Below, one piece after another: positions 17,647-25,937 of a stretch of DNA of 64,000 bases. The notes under the pieces were generated by a model. It did no database searches and was not told the DNA's origin. It worked only from the letters and a program-made list of their open reading frames with translations. The stretch covers positions 1 to 64,000 of the forward strand of contig DAOUBF010000003.1 of the NCBI GenBank assembly GCA_034432795.1, written 5' to 3'. The stretch is from DAOUBF01 sp034432795. Lineage in GTDB: Bacteria > Chloroflexota > Anaerolineae > DSLN01. The position numbers and the translations under genes are program-made. Numbering within the stretch: the stretch's first letter is position 1; the number at the start of each line of letters is the position of its first letter.

Positions 17647-18924
17647 GTGAAACAAATCACACTTTACTCCCGACGCACTTTGCGCCTCAGCAGCAAGGAT
17701 ACCGTTTCTCTCATTGCCATGATCTTATTGGTGGTGACACTTATAGCCATGAATATTAGCCTCGCCAATAGCCTGGCGGCCATCAGCAAACCGGTGGCTA
17801 TTGATTTCTATTCGCGCTGGCTAGGCGCAAGGGCCTATTTTCTACAGGGGCTTAATCCCTATTCCGGTGAAGTGAGTGAGCAGATTCAGAGGGGCATCTA
17901 TGGCCGCCCGGCACGGCCCGGCGAGGACCAGTTCCTATTCGCCTATCCTTTCTACACTGCCTTTGTCATTGTGCCGTTGGCTATTCTGCCTTACATCTGG
18001 GCGGTCACGGCCTGGTTGGCCATCCTGGAGTTTTGTCTATTAGGTGGATTCTGGCTGCTCCTTGATATTCATCGCTGGTGGCCTCCTCCTGGTCTGCTGG
18101 CCTTCATGGGCCTATGGACTGTGTTGTTCTATCCACACGGGCGCGGTCTCTTGCTGGGGCAGTTCGCCCTTCTGGTGTTCTTCCTGCTGGCATTGGCGGT
18201 CTGGGGGCTGGCGCGCAGGCGCGATGGGCTAGCGGGTGTGGCACTGGCGTTGGCGACAATCAAGCCGCAGGTAGTTATTCTCGTTATCCCATTCCTCCTG
18301 TGGTGGGGGGGGAGTCAGCGGCGGTGGCGCTTCATTGAGGGGTTCGGGTTGGCGCTGGCCGCCCTTGTCGGTGCATCGTTCCTGGCGCTGCCTGGCTGGC
18401 TGGACGATTTCGCCATGCAGGTCGTCGCCTATCCTGGCTACACTACCTATCCACCATATATTTTGACCTCGCTCCCCTGGGTGCTCACGCATCTGGCCTT
18501 ACCCACGCTTGGCACGCTGGGCGAGACCGCGATCACACTCGTGCTTCTCATTGGGCTGGCCTGGGCATGGTGGCGCGAGGCGCGTTCTGGCTGGGCCACG
18601 TTCCATTGGACACTGGGCCTGACGCTGATCGTGACCAACCTGATCGCCTTGCGCACAACCACGACCAACTACATTGTCTTCCTTTTGGTGCTTGTCCCAC
18701 TTTTCAGGCATGTCTATAGGCGGGCCGGCGCGGGGGCGCTTATAGGTATGCAATTGACACTGCTCCTCGGGCTATGGGTGCTCTTTTGGGCGAGGGGAAC
18801 GGGTGTTCCGGCGGATCTCATCACGTTCGTTGCGATGCCGCTGCTCATGCTCCTGGCGCTCTTCTGGGGCCGCGAGGCGCTGGCGCGGCCCTTGCAGGGC
18901 ATTGAGGGAAGGGAAACCGCATGA
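17647..18924 (+). CDS. GT87-type (DUF2029) membrane glycosyltransferase
   Basis: A 425-aa protein starting at GTG 17647, with TAGGAGGA upstream. GT87 enzymes are polyprenol-phosphate-mannose-dependent mannosyltransferases. Seen here: first periplasmic loop DFYSRWLGARAYFLQGLNPYSGEV with the conserved Asp, the LALATIKPQVVILVIPFL segment at about 200, and about ten hydrophobic segments. It is clearly paralogous to the gene at 20178 (shared LNPYS-E, FGRPA-PGEDQ/L, TIKPQV and WREARSGWATFHWTL). The pair is separated by one unrelated-looking glycosyltransferase. The stop overlaps the next start (ATGA). Confidence 0.85.
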   Translation: MKQITLYSRRTLRLSSKDTVSLIAMILLVVTLIAMNISLANSLAAISKPVAIDFYSRWLGARAYFLQGLNPYSGEVSEQIQRGIYGRPARPGEDQFLFAYPFYTAFVIVPLAILPYIWAVTAWLAILEFCLLGGFWLLLDIHRWWPPPGLLAFMGLWTVLFYPHGRGLLLGQFALLVFFLLALAVWGLARRRDGLAGVALALATIKPQVVILVIPFLLWWGGSQRRWRFIEGFGLALAALVGASFLALPGWLDDFAMQVVAYPGYTTYPPYILTSLPWVLTHLALPTLGTLGETAITLVLLIGLAWAWWREARSGWATFHWTLGLTLIVTNLIALRTTTTNYIVFLLVLVPLFRHVYRRAGAGALIGMQLTLLLGLWVLFWARGTGVPADLITFVAMPLLMLLALFWGREALARPLQGIEGRETA

Positions 18925-20174
18925 CCTCTTTGCTTGTCACCCGCTTCACGCGCTGGCAAAATCCGGCACTTGTCCTGCTGGGTCTATTCGTCGCCTTCCG
19001 ACTGATGCTGCTGACGGTGTATGGAGCGCAGGCGGTCACGCGCTTCGGCGACTTCCAGTATTACTACTACCTGGCGCGGCTGTCCGACCAGGGGCACTAT
19101 CCGCTCCTGCACTACTGGTACGAGTTCCCGCCGCTGTTCCCCTATCTCTCCATCGGGGTGTACAAACTGATCGGCTCGCCAGCGGCCTTTGAGCCTTATG
19201 CCTATGCCCTGGCACTGGTCATGCTGGCGTTTGAGGCGGGCAACCTGGCACTATTGATGCGGCTGGCGCGGCGGTTGCATGGCGAGATCACGGCGGAGCG
19301 GCTGGGCTGGGTCTATGCGCTTTTGACTGTCCCGTTGGTGTTCTCCTGGTGGACGTTTGACGCCATGACGGCCTTCTGGATGCTCCTGGCGCTGGTCTGG
19401 CTGATGGAGGGGCGGGAGGGGCGCTCGGCAGTGGCGTTGGGGCTGGGCATTGTCACGAAGTACATGCCGGCGCTGCTCCTGGCGGCAGTATGGCGCTTCC
19501 TCGCGCCCCGGCGGGCGCTGCGCTACACTGCGATTGTACTGGCGGTCGTCGTGCTAATCATCGGCCCGTTCCTCATCGCCAGCCCGCGCTTCACCCTGGC
19601 CTCACTCCAGGCCCAGGCCAGCAAATCCTCGTGGGAGACGGTCTGGGCGTTGCTGGATGGCAACCTGATCACCGGCAACTTCGGCCCCATCGCCGACCAC
19701 TTTGACCCGGCGCGGGCGACCGTGCCGCTGGGCAACCCGCCGCGCCTCCCGCCCTGGCTGACCCTGGCGGCGTTTGGCCTGCTCTACGCCTACCTCTTCT
19801 TTGGCGGAGGACGAAAGACTGACGACGGACGACCGATGGCTTCCGTCCTCCGTCCTCCGTCGTCCGTCATTGCTTTCACCGGCTTGACTTGGTGTCTCTT
19901 CTTCCTGTGGTCGCGGGGCTGGAGCCCCCAGTGGCAGATGCTCCTGCTGCCGTTCGTCCTGCTGGGGTTGCCGTTGGGGCGGGCGGCGCTGTTCAGCCTG
20001 GCGCTCGGCTTCGTCAACTTCCTGGAGTGGCCGGTGCTGCTCTCGCGGGGCTGGTTCTGGAGCCTGTGGCTGACCGTGCCCTTGCGCACGTTGTTGATCG
20101 GGCTATTAGCGGTGGCGTTCTACCGGGCGTGGCATGGGCTGTCAACGGATTGGGGGAACGGATTGAACGGATAG
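18921..20174 (+). CDS. Multi-pass mannosyltransferase-like membrane protein
   Basis: A 417-aa protein with the loop motif RFGDFQYYYYLARLSDQGHYP and WYEFPPLFPYLSIG, typical of GT-C mannosyltransferase-like proteins, plus a GIVTKYMPALLL segment equivalent to the KPQ region of GT87. A GGACGGAGGACG-type repeat (19800-19870) is read in frame as residues about 295-316 (RKTDDGRPMASVLRPPSSV) between two hydrophobic segments. The C-terminus ends inside an AACGGATTGAACGGAT element (last residues GLSTDWGNGLNG). That tail is therefore repeat-derived and probably not functional. Confidence 0.75.
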   Translation: MTSLLVTRFTRWQNPALVLLGLFVAFRLMLLTVYGAQAVTRFGDFQYYYYLARLSDQGHYPLLHYWYEFPPLFPYLSIGVYKLIGSPAAFEPYAYALALVMLAFEAGNLALLMRLARRLHGEITAERLGWVYALLTVPLVFSWWTFDAMTAFWMLLALVWLMEGREGRSAVALGLGIVTKYMPALLLAAVWRFLAPRRALRYTAIVLAVVVLIIGPFLIASPRFTLASLQAQASKSSWETVWALLDGNLITGNFGPIADHFDPARATVPLGNPPRLPPWLTLAAFGLLYAYLFFGGGRKTDDGRPMASVLRPPSSVIAFTGLTWCLFFLWSRGWSPQWQMLLLPFVLLGLPLGRAALFSLALGFVNFLEWPVLLSRGWFWSLWLTVPLRTLLIGLLAVAFYRAWHGLSTDWGNGLNG

Positions 20175-20177
20175 GCG

Positions 20178-21419
20178 ATGACAGAAGCAACGTTGTCCTC
20201 TCCGCGCTCTCTACATCTGGGCAGCGATAAGCGCCTGGCCGTTGCGCTGGGGCTGGCTCTGGCTGCGCTGTTCGTACTGGATGTATGGGGCACCTACACC
20301 TTCCTGACGGCGCGGGTGCCAGGCGCCAATGACTTCTTTATCCCCTGGTCAGGCGCACGCGCGTACGTTCTGCATGGGCTGAACCCATATTCCGAGGAAG
20401 TGGGGCTACAGATTCAGATCGGGGTCTTTGGCCGGCCTGCGCAGCCGGGCGAAGACCTGAGTGTGTTCATCTATCCGTTTTATGCTATCTTTTTGCTTGC
20501 GCCGCTGACTGTGTTGCCCTATGCCTGGGCGGCGGCCATCTGGCAGGCGCTCCTGCAGTTCTCGCTCGTGGCGGCGTTGCTTCTCCTGCTGCATCTATAC
20601 CGCTGGCGGCCTGCGCCTGGTGTGATGGCGCTGCTGACCATCTGGGCGATCCTGTTCTATCCACACGCGCGCGGCCTGCTCCTGGGGCAACTGGTGATTA
20701 TGGTCTTCCTGTTTCTGGTGCTGGCGCTGTGGGCGCTCACACGCAGGCACGACCGGCTGGCGGGCGTCGCATTGGCGCTTACGACGATCAAGCCCCAGGT
20801 GATCTTCCTGGTGATCCCGCTGCTGCTCCTATGGGCCATGAGCCAGCGTCGCTGGCGCTTTGTGGGGGCCTTCAGCCTCACAGTGATGACCCTGCTGGGG
20901 GCCTCATTTCTGGCCTTGCCCACCTGGCTCAGCGATTTTATCCGGCGTGCCTCGGCTTATCCGGCGTACAATCCCCCCTCAGCACCTTGGGTGCTTGTCC
21001 ATTTTACCTTCCCTACCCTGGGCCTGGCAGGCGAGATCGCCCTCACGATCATCTTGATAAGTGGGCTGGCCTGGGCCTGGTGGCGCGAGGCGCGTTCCGG
21101 TTGGGCGACCTTCCATTGGACGCTGGCGTTCACCTTCCTGGTGACGAATCTCATCGTGCCTCACACTGCGACCACGAACTACATCGTCTTTCTCGTGCCG
21201 CTCGTGCCGCTCTATCACCGCCTCTACCAGCGGAGCGGTATCCTGGGACTGGCGGCGGTCCAGGGCGCACTGTTCGTTGGCCTGTGGGGCTTGTTTCTGG
21301 CGACAGTGGATGGCCGCCAGGAAGACCCCATCATGTTCCTGCCACTGCCCCTGCTCATGCTGCTGGCGCTCGTCTGGGGGCGGCGGGCGCTGGCGCAGCC
21401 ACTTGGGGATGGGCGATGA
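20178..21419 (+). CDS. GT87-type (DUF2029) membrane glycosyltransferase, paralogue
   Basis: A 413-aa GT87-like protein, tandem-cluster paralogue of the gene at 17647. The loop motif is DFFIPWSGARAYVLHGLNPYSEEV; LALTTIKPQVIFLVIPLL follows, and WREARSGWATFHWTL lies near the C-terminal third. Ten or so hydrophobic segments. It starts 3 bases after the previous stop, and its stop overlaps the next ATG (ATGA). Expected role: adding mannose or a related sugar from a polyprenyl-phosphate donor outside the membrane. The duplication within one operon suggests successive linkages of one glycan. Confidence 0.85.
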   Translation: MTEATLSSPRSLHLGSDKRLAVALGLALAALFVLDVWGTYTFLTARVPGANDFFIPWSGARAYVLHGLNPYSEEVGLQIQIGVFGRPAQPGEDLSVFIYPFYAIFLLAPLTVLPYAWAAAIWQALLQFSLVAALLLLLHLYRWRPAPGVMALLTIWAILFYPHARGLLLGQLVIMVFLFLVLALWALTRRHDRLAGVALALTTIKPQVIFLVIPLLLLWAMSQRRWRFVGAFSLTVMTLLGASFLALPTWLSDFIRRASAYPAYNPPSAPWVLVHFTFPTLGLAGEIALTIILISGLAWAWWREARSGWATFHWTLAFTFLVTNLIVPHTATTNYIVFLVPLVPLYHRLYQRSGILGLAAVQGALFVGLWGLFLATVDGRQEDPIMFLPLPLLMLLALVWGRRALAQPLGDGR

Positions 21420-23155
21420 ATTCATTCACCGCAGGGACGCAAAGGGCGCTAAGAGGAACTGTCAACGGATTCGGGGAACAGATTGAACGGATAGTTCGCA
21501 TAGACATCCGTTCAATCCGTTCTCAGAAATCCATTGACAGCTTTTTCCCTTTGCGCTCTCTGCGCCTCTGCGGTGTGTTAGTCATACTGTCGCTGGTCGT
21601 GACCGGCCTGGCGGCGCTGCCGGTGCACGGGCCGACCTACATGGATGCGGATTACTATCTGCTCACCGCCCAACGGCTTTATCGGGGCTTCGGCTTCAGC
21701 GAAAACATCCTGTGGAACTATCTGGACAACCCCGCCGGGCTGCCCCATCCCAGCCACGTCTATTGGATGCCCCTGCCCTCTATCCTGGCCGCCATCGGGT
21801 TGTGGCTGTTCGGCGATTCGTTTCGCGCCGCCCAGCTTCCCTTCATCCTGTTGACGGCATTCCTGCCGCTGGTGAGTTACCGCCTGAGCCGGGCGATGGG
21901 CGGCGAGCAACGGCACGCCTGGGCAGCGGGGCTGTTCACGGTCTTCAGCGGTTTCTACCTGGTCTTCTGGGCCATGCCCGATGCCTTTGCTGCCTATGCC
22001 CTGGCGGGCAGCCTGAGCCTGATCGCCCTGGGGCAGGGATGGGCCAGGCGGGGACGGCGTTGGTTCTTCCTGGCCGGGCTGGGCGCCGGCTTCGGCCACC
22101 TGGCGCGGGCAGATGGGCTACTGCTGCTCCTGACCGCGTTGGGGATGATCGCCTGGAAATTCATTCACCGCGGAGACGCAGAGGGCGCTGAGAAACACGG
22201 AGATTTAGAGGATAATTCTTTCGCCGCCGGGCTGGTGCTGCTGCTCGGCTACCTCCTGGTCATGGCGCCCTGGTTCTACCGCAACTGGGTTGCCATCGGG
22301 GCGGTCTTGCCGGGCGCGGGGTTACAGACGTTGTTCCTGCGCGATTACGACGAACTGTTCAGCTACGGCTTACCGCTGACGCTGGAGCGTTACCTGGATT
22401 GGGGGCTGGGCAACATCCTGGCGTCCAAGCTGTGGGCGGCGCGGCTCAACCTGATGACCTTCGTCGGGCCGAATAATCTGATCTTCCTCACGCCGTTCAC
22501 CCTGATCGGCCTGTGGCGGCTGCGTCGTGAGCCGTTGATGCGACCGGCGCTGATCTATGGCGTGCTGCTCTACGCAGCCATGACGCTGGCGTTCACCTTC
22601 CCTGGCGTGCGCGGCGGGCTGTTGCACTCCAGCGTGGCGTTGTTGCCCTTCTTCTTCGCCGCCGCGCCAATGGGGTTAGAGGCGGCAGTCCACTGGGTGG
22701 CGCGGCGACGCCGGGGGTGGCATGTGCAGCAGGCGACGCAGGTCTTTCTGGCGGGCTTCGTCGTCCTGGCAGCGGCACTCAGTCTGGCCTTGACCGTGCG
22801 GACGATGCAGGGCGAGCACTGGATCGGCGGCAGTGGCGAGGTGTACCGGCAGATCGGCGCCTGGCTGGGGGCACATAGTCTGGAAGGGGCGACGGTGATG
22901 GTGAACAACCCGCCGGGGTTTGCACTGCGCACCGGCCACCCGGCGATTGTCGTGCCCAACGGGGCTGTGGACACGCTGCTGGCGGTGGCCGACCGCTACG
23001 GCGCGACGGTGTTGGTGCTGGATGCCAACCGGCCTGGGCCGCTGGCGGGGCTGTACGCAGGGACAGAGGCGCATCCGCGCCTGATCCGGCTGGTGGAGTT
23101 GGACGGGGCGCAGGCATATCGGATCGTGTCGGAGGCGAGCAATGGAGGAGACTAG
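21416..23155 (+). CDS. GT-C-like membrane glycosyltransferase with repeat-derived N-terminus
   Basis: A 579-aa protein if started at ATG 21416 (overlapping the previous stop). The frame is open further upstream, but only as a shadow of the preceding gene. The first 55 residues are translated repeats: an ACCGCAGGGACGC element, an AACGGATTGAACGGAT palindrome pair (21457-21541) and the reverse copy TTTGCGCTCTCTGCGCCTCTGCGG. A second ACCGCGGAGACGCAGAGGGCGCTGAG copy is in frame at 22165-22195 (KFIHRGDAEGAEKHGDLE). The enzymatic core has the acidic motif YMDADYYLLTAQRLYRGFG and about ten hydrophobic segments. A later start near 21600 is possible. Substrate unknown. Confidence 0.72.
   Translation: MNSFTAGTQRALRGTVNGFGEQIERIVRIDIRSIRSQKSIDSFFPLRSLRLCGVLVILSLVVTGLAALPVHGPTYMDADYYLLTAQRLYRGFGFSENILWNYLDNPAGLPHPSHVYWMPLPSILAAIGLWLFGDSFRAAQLPFILLTAFLPLVSYRLSRAMGGEQRHAWAAGLFTVFSGFYLVFWAMPDAFAAYALAGSLSLIALGQGWARRGRRWFFLAGLGAGFGHLARADGLLLLLTALGMIAWKFIHRGDAEGAEKHGDLEDNSFAAGLVLLLGYLLVMAPWFYRNWVAIGAVLPGAGLQTLFLRDYDELFSYGLPLTLERYLDWGLGNILASKLWAARLNLMTFVGPNNLIFLTPFTLIGLWRLRREPLMRPALIYGVLLYAAMTLAFTFPGVRGGLLHSSVALLPFFFAAAPMGLEAAVHWVARRRRGWHVQQATQVFLAGFVVLAAALSLALTVRTMQGEHWIGGSGEVYRQIGAWLGAHSLEGATVMVNNPPGFALRTGHPAIVVPNGAVDTLLAVADRYGATVLVLDANRPGPLAGLYAGTEAHPRLIRLVELDGAQAYRIVSEASNGGD
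21419..21582. repeat. Nested repeat: HRRDAE-type arms around an AACGGAT palindrome
   Basis: Outer arms TCACCGCAGGGACGCAAAGGGCGC (from 21425) and TTTGCGCTCTCTGCGCCTCTGCGGTG (to about 21577) are inverted copies. They enclose an inner inverted pair, CTGTCAACGGATT...GATTGAACGGAT (21457-21492) and ATCCGTTCAATCCG...AATCCATTGACAG (21506-21540). Confidence 0.8.
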
Positions 23156-24722
23156 ACCCACACAGGCGATAGGCTACCTGGCGCCATCTCTTCGCATAGT
23201 CACTGCTCATTCCCTGAACCGCCCTTCCCTCACCATAGCGGTTGCTCTGGCTGCGCTGGCGTGTCTGGCCTATCTTGCCGGTGCCAGGCTGGCCGGTGGG
23301 CTGGGCTTCCCCCTGGACGATGCCTGGATCCACCAGACCTATGCCCGCAATCTGGCGACGACGGGGCAGTGGGCTTATGATGCCGGACGCGTCAGCGCCG
23401 GGTCCACCTCGCCCTTGTGGACGATCCTGCTCAGCCTCGGCTACGTCCTGAAGCTGGATTTTCGCCTCTGGACTTATTTCCTGGGCTTCCTGGCGCTCGC
23501 CGCCACGCTTGGGGCAGTCTATCGCCTGGGTCTGCACCTGTTCCCGCAACGGCCCATTGTCGCGCCCCTGGCTGCGCTCCTCGCCGCCGGGGAATGGCAT
23601 CTGGTCTGGGCTGCCGGGTCGGGGATGGAGACGCTGCTGTTCACAGCGCTGTCATTGCTCCTGCTGGACGCATTCCTGACCCCTCCCCTTTCGGAGGAGG
23701 GGGGTGTGCCTCCTCCTTCCCTTACAGCCAATCCAGGACTGTCCCTCCGTCCTATAGGGCTAGGTTCTCCTTTCGCCCTCGGTCTCCTGGGTGGGCTGTT
23801 GACCCTAACCCGGCCGGAGGGGATGGTCTTGCTGGCGCTGGTGGGCGGCGCCGGGCTGCTGCAACGGCGCAATTTCAGATGGCTCCTCGCGCTGGGGTTA
23901 GGCTTTGCCCTGCTTATGGTCCCTTACCTGCTCTTCAACCGGGCCTCCGGCGCCGGCTGGCTGCCCAACACCTTCTACGCCAAACAGCAGGAGTACGCCG
24001 TCTTGCTGACCACGCCCTATCCTCTGCGGCTGGCGCGGCTGATCGCCACCACCTGGGTGGGGCCACAGGTGCTGCTCGTGCCCGGCTTTGTGTGGGCCGT
24101 ATGGCGCGGCCGCGCCTGGTTACCGCTCGTCTGGTGGCTGGCGTTTCTCGCGCTCTATGCCTGGCGCCTGCCGGTGACCTATCAGCACGGGCGCTACCTG
24201 ATCCCCAGCATCCCCATCCTGCTGCTTTACGGTGTCGCCGGGACGGCGGCGCTTATTCGCCCGGCGTCGCCCCGGCTGTGGCCCCGGCTGATCGGGCGGA
24301 CAGTGATCGCGGCGGCGGTCATCCTGGCGCTTGTCTTTCTGGCCCGGGGCGCGTGGGCTTACGTCGTGGATGTCCAGATCGTCAATAGCGAGATGGTGGC
24401 AGCGGCGAAGTGGCTGCGCGAGCACACACTGCCGGAGGCGCTTGTGGCCGCGCACGATATCGGCGCCATCGGGTACTATGCCGAGCGTCCGCTGATCGAT
24501 CTGGCCGGGCTGGTGACGCCGGAGGTCATCCCTTTCATGCGCGATGAGGCCCGGCTTAAAGCCTTCATCCAGGCGCGAAAGGCGGCCTACCTGGTCACCT
24601 TCCCCGGCTGGTATCCGCAGTTGACCGCCGACCCCTGTTTCAGGCCTGTCTATCAGAGCACGGCGGGTTGGTCGCCGGGGGCGGGCGGCGAGCACATGGT
24701 CGTGTATCGCACGTGCTGGTGA
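23142..24722 (+). CDS. GT-C/GT39-like multi-pass glycosyltransferase
   Basis: A 526-aa protein, last of the block. It overlaps the previous gene by 14 bases and has GGAGGCG before its ATG. Acidic motif PLDDAWIHQTYARNLATTG followed by GRVSAGSTSPLWTILL, the same layout as the gene at 9762 (DDAFITFRYARNL ... TTTPLY); the two belong to one subfamily. About ten hydrophobic segments and a C-terminal soluble part (AHDIGAIGYYAERPLIDLAG) also shared with the 9762 protein. A G/C-tract palindrome (23689-23745) adds an in-frame Pro/Gly-rich insert around residue 185-205, in a loop. Confidence 0.78.
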   Translation: MEETRPTQAIGYLAPSLRIVTAHSLNRPSLTIAVALAALACLAYLAGARLAGGLGFPLDDAWIHQTYARNLATTGQWAYDAGRVSAGSTSPLWTILLSLGYVLKLDFRLWTYFLGFLALAATLGAVYRLGLHLFPQRPIVAPLAALLAAGEWHLVWAAGSGMETLLFTALSLLLLDAFLTPPLSEEGGVPPPSLTANPGLSLRPIGLGSPFALGLLGGLLTLTRPEGMVLLALVGGAGLLQRRNFRWLLALGLGFALLMVPYLLFNRASGAGWLPNTFYAKQQEYAVLLTTPYPLRLARLIATTWVGPQVLLVPGFVWAVWRGRAWLPLVWWLAFLALYAWRLPVTYQHGRYLIPSIPILLLYGVAGTAALIRPASPRLWPRLIGRTVIAAAVILALVFLARGAWAYVVDVQIVNSEMVAAAKWLREHTLPEALVAAHDIGAIGYYAERPLIDLAGLVTPEVIPFMRDEARLKAFIQARKAAYLVTFPGWYPQLTADPCFRPVYQSTAGWSPGAGGEHMVVYRTCW

Positions 24723-25110
24723 GGCGGGTGAGCGCCCCTGGCCAACCCGCCATCACCGCACCGTTTACGGTGGGGTAGGCTTCCTCTATCCGGCGGCGTC
24801 ACAATGCCCGCCTGGCATGATCATTGCAACCCCCTCTGCCATGCGGAGCATGGCAAAGCATCGTTGTGCAGCACCTTGGGTGCATGAACGAAAGCCCACT
24901 ATGCTGCGCCCGTCTGGCGGCTGACCACTGGCGGCTGCTCGTTGACTAGATTCAGTGTCTCGTGACACCTGTTCAGTACTATAGCACTAGAGGACTATTG
25001 TTAGCGCTTCTATCCTATGGTAAAGTGCTGAAATGATGGTGAAGCCATTGGCGTTCAGTGTTCAGTACGCGATGGTCTGCACTGAGGCCGATGGTCACAG
25101 GGAGGGTGCA
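24723..25110. other. Intergenic region before the response regulator
   Basis: 388 bases without a credible gene. It holds a small perfect palindrome GTGTC TCGT GACAC (24955-24968) and a possible promoter, TTGTTA (24998-25003), 17 bp, TAAAGT (25021-25026), reading toward the response regulator. The remainder shows no recognised structure. Confidence 0.45.
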
Positions 25111-25827
25111 ATGACAATTCGGGTTTTGATTGTGGACGATCATCCGTTCTTCCGCGAGGGCGTGCGCAATGTCTTGACGGCGGAGTCCGACATTGAGATC
25201 GTGGGCGAGGTCGCAGATGGTGAGGAGGCCCTGCGCCTGGCTCAGCAACTCGTGCCGGACGTGGTGGTCCTGGATATTAACCTGCCGTCCATGAACGGTT
25301 TGCAGGTCGCCCGCCAACTGAAGGCGATCCGCTCGCGCACCCGCGTGGTCACGCTCACCGGCTACGATGAGGTGGAGCAGATGCTTCACGCGGTCCGCGC
25401 CGGGGCGATGGCCTACTGCAATAAAGACATTGAGCCGGAGGAGTTGATCACCATCATCCGCCAGGTGATGATGGGCAAATACGTGATTGACGGGCGGGTG
25501 ATGGACGAGAACCAGGTGATCAAGTGGCTGGACGATAAGCTGCGGCAGGTGGGCGGGGCGTACCTGGACGACGTGGAGGAGATCTTCGTGCCGCTCTCGC
25601 CCCGCGAGATGGAGATCCTGGACCTGGTCACACGCGGCATGAGCAATAAGCAGATCGCCTATGTGTTGGGCATCAGCCATCAGACGGTCAAGAACCACAT
25701 GACCTCTATCCTGAACAAGCTGGATGTGGAGGACCGCACGCAGGCAGCGGTGTATGCGCTGAGCCGGGGTTGGGTGCGCTTGCGCCCCACGCCATCATCT
25801 ACGCCCATCTCGCTGAGGCAAGCGTAG
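25111..25827 (+). CDS. NarL/DegU-family response regulator
   Basis: A 238-aa two-domain transcription regulator. The receiver domain starts RVLIVDDHPFFREGV and has the phospho-acceptor Asp in VVVLDINLPSMNGLQ. Its last signature Lys lies in MAYCNKDIEPEE. The C-terminal LuxR-type helix-turn-helix reads LSPREMEILDLVTRGMSNKQ then VLGISHQTVKNHMTSILNKL. Start at 25111 chosen because GGGAGGG precedes it and the receiver begins right after; a longer in-frame start at 25033 lacks support. The DegS-like kinase 110 bases downstream is its probable partner. Target genes unknown. Confidence 0.92.
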   Translation: MTIRVLIVDDHPFFREGVRNVLTAESDIEIVGEVADGEEALRLAQQLVPDVVVLDINLPSMNGLQVARQLKAIRSRTRVVTLTGYDEVEQMLHAVRAGAMAYCNKDIEPEELITIIRQVMMGKYVIDGRVMDENQVIKWLDDKLRQVGGAYLDDVEEIFVPLSPREMEILDLVTRGMSNKQIAYVLGISHQTVKNHMTSILNKLDVEDRTQAAVYALSRGWVRLRPTPSSTPISLRQA

Positions 25828-25857
25828 GCTAGGGGGCAGACGCTCCTCTCCTCTATC

Positions 25858-25898
25858 TCAAGAAACCTGGTTTCTACGAGAAACCAGGTTTCTCAAGT
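25858..25898. repeat. GAAACCTGGTTTCT palindromic repeat
   Basis: AAGAAACCTGGTTTCTACGAGAAACCAGGTTTCTCAAG forms a long hairpin (arms AGAAACCTGGTTTCT / AGAAACCAGGTTTCT). It lies between the regulator and kinase genes. Relatives at 27059-27094 and 57195-57232. Confidence 0.8.
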
Positions 25899-25937
25899 GG
25901 AGGGGAGCGGGTCTGCCGCTACAAATTGGAGCGATAG

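Noticed and set aside
20729..21415. Extended N-terminus of the glycosyltransferase frame that begins at 20729
   Set aside because: This part lies wholly inside the upstream GT87 gene in another frame and reads as low-complexity sequence; the start at 21416 with ATGA overlap is far better.
24786..24968. 60-codon minus-strand ORF in the gap before the response regulator
   Set aside because: No ribosome-binding site, no recognisable protein features, and composition like the surrounding non-coding DNA.
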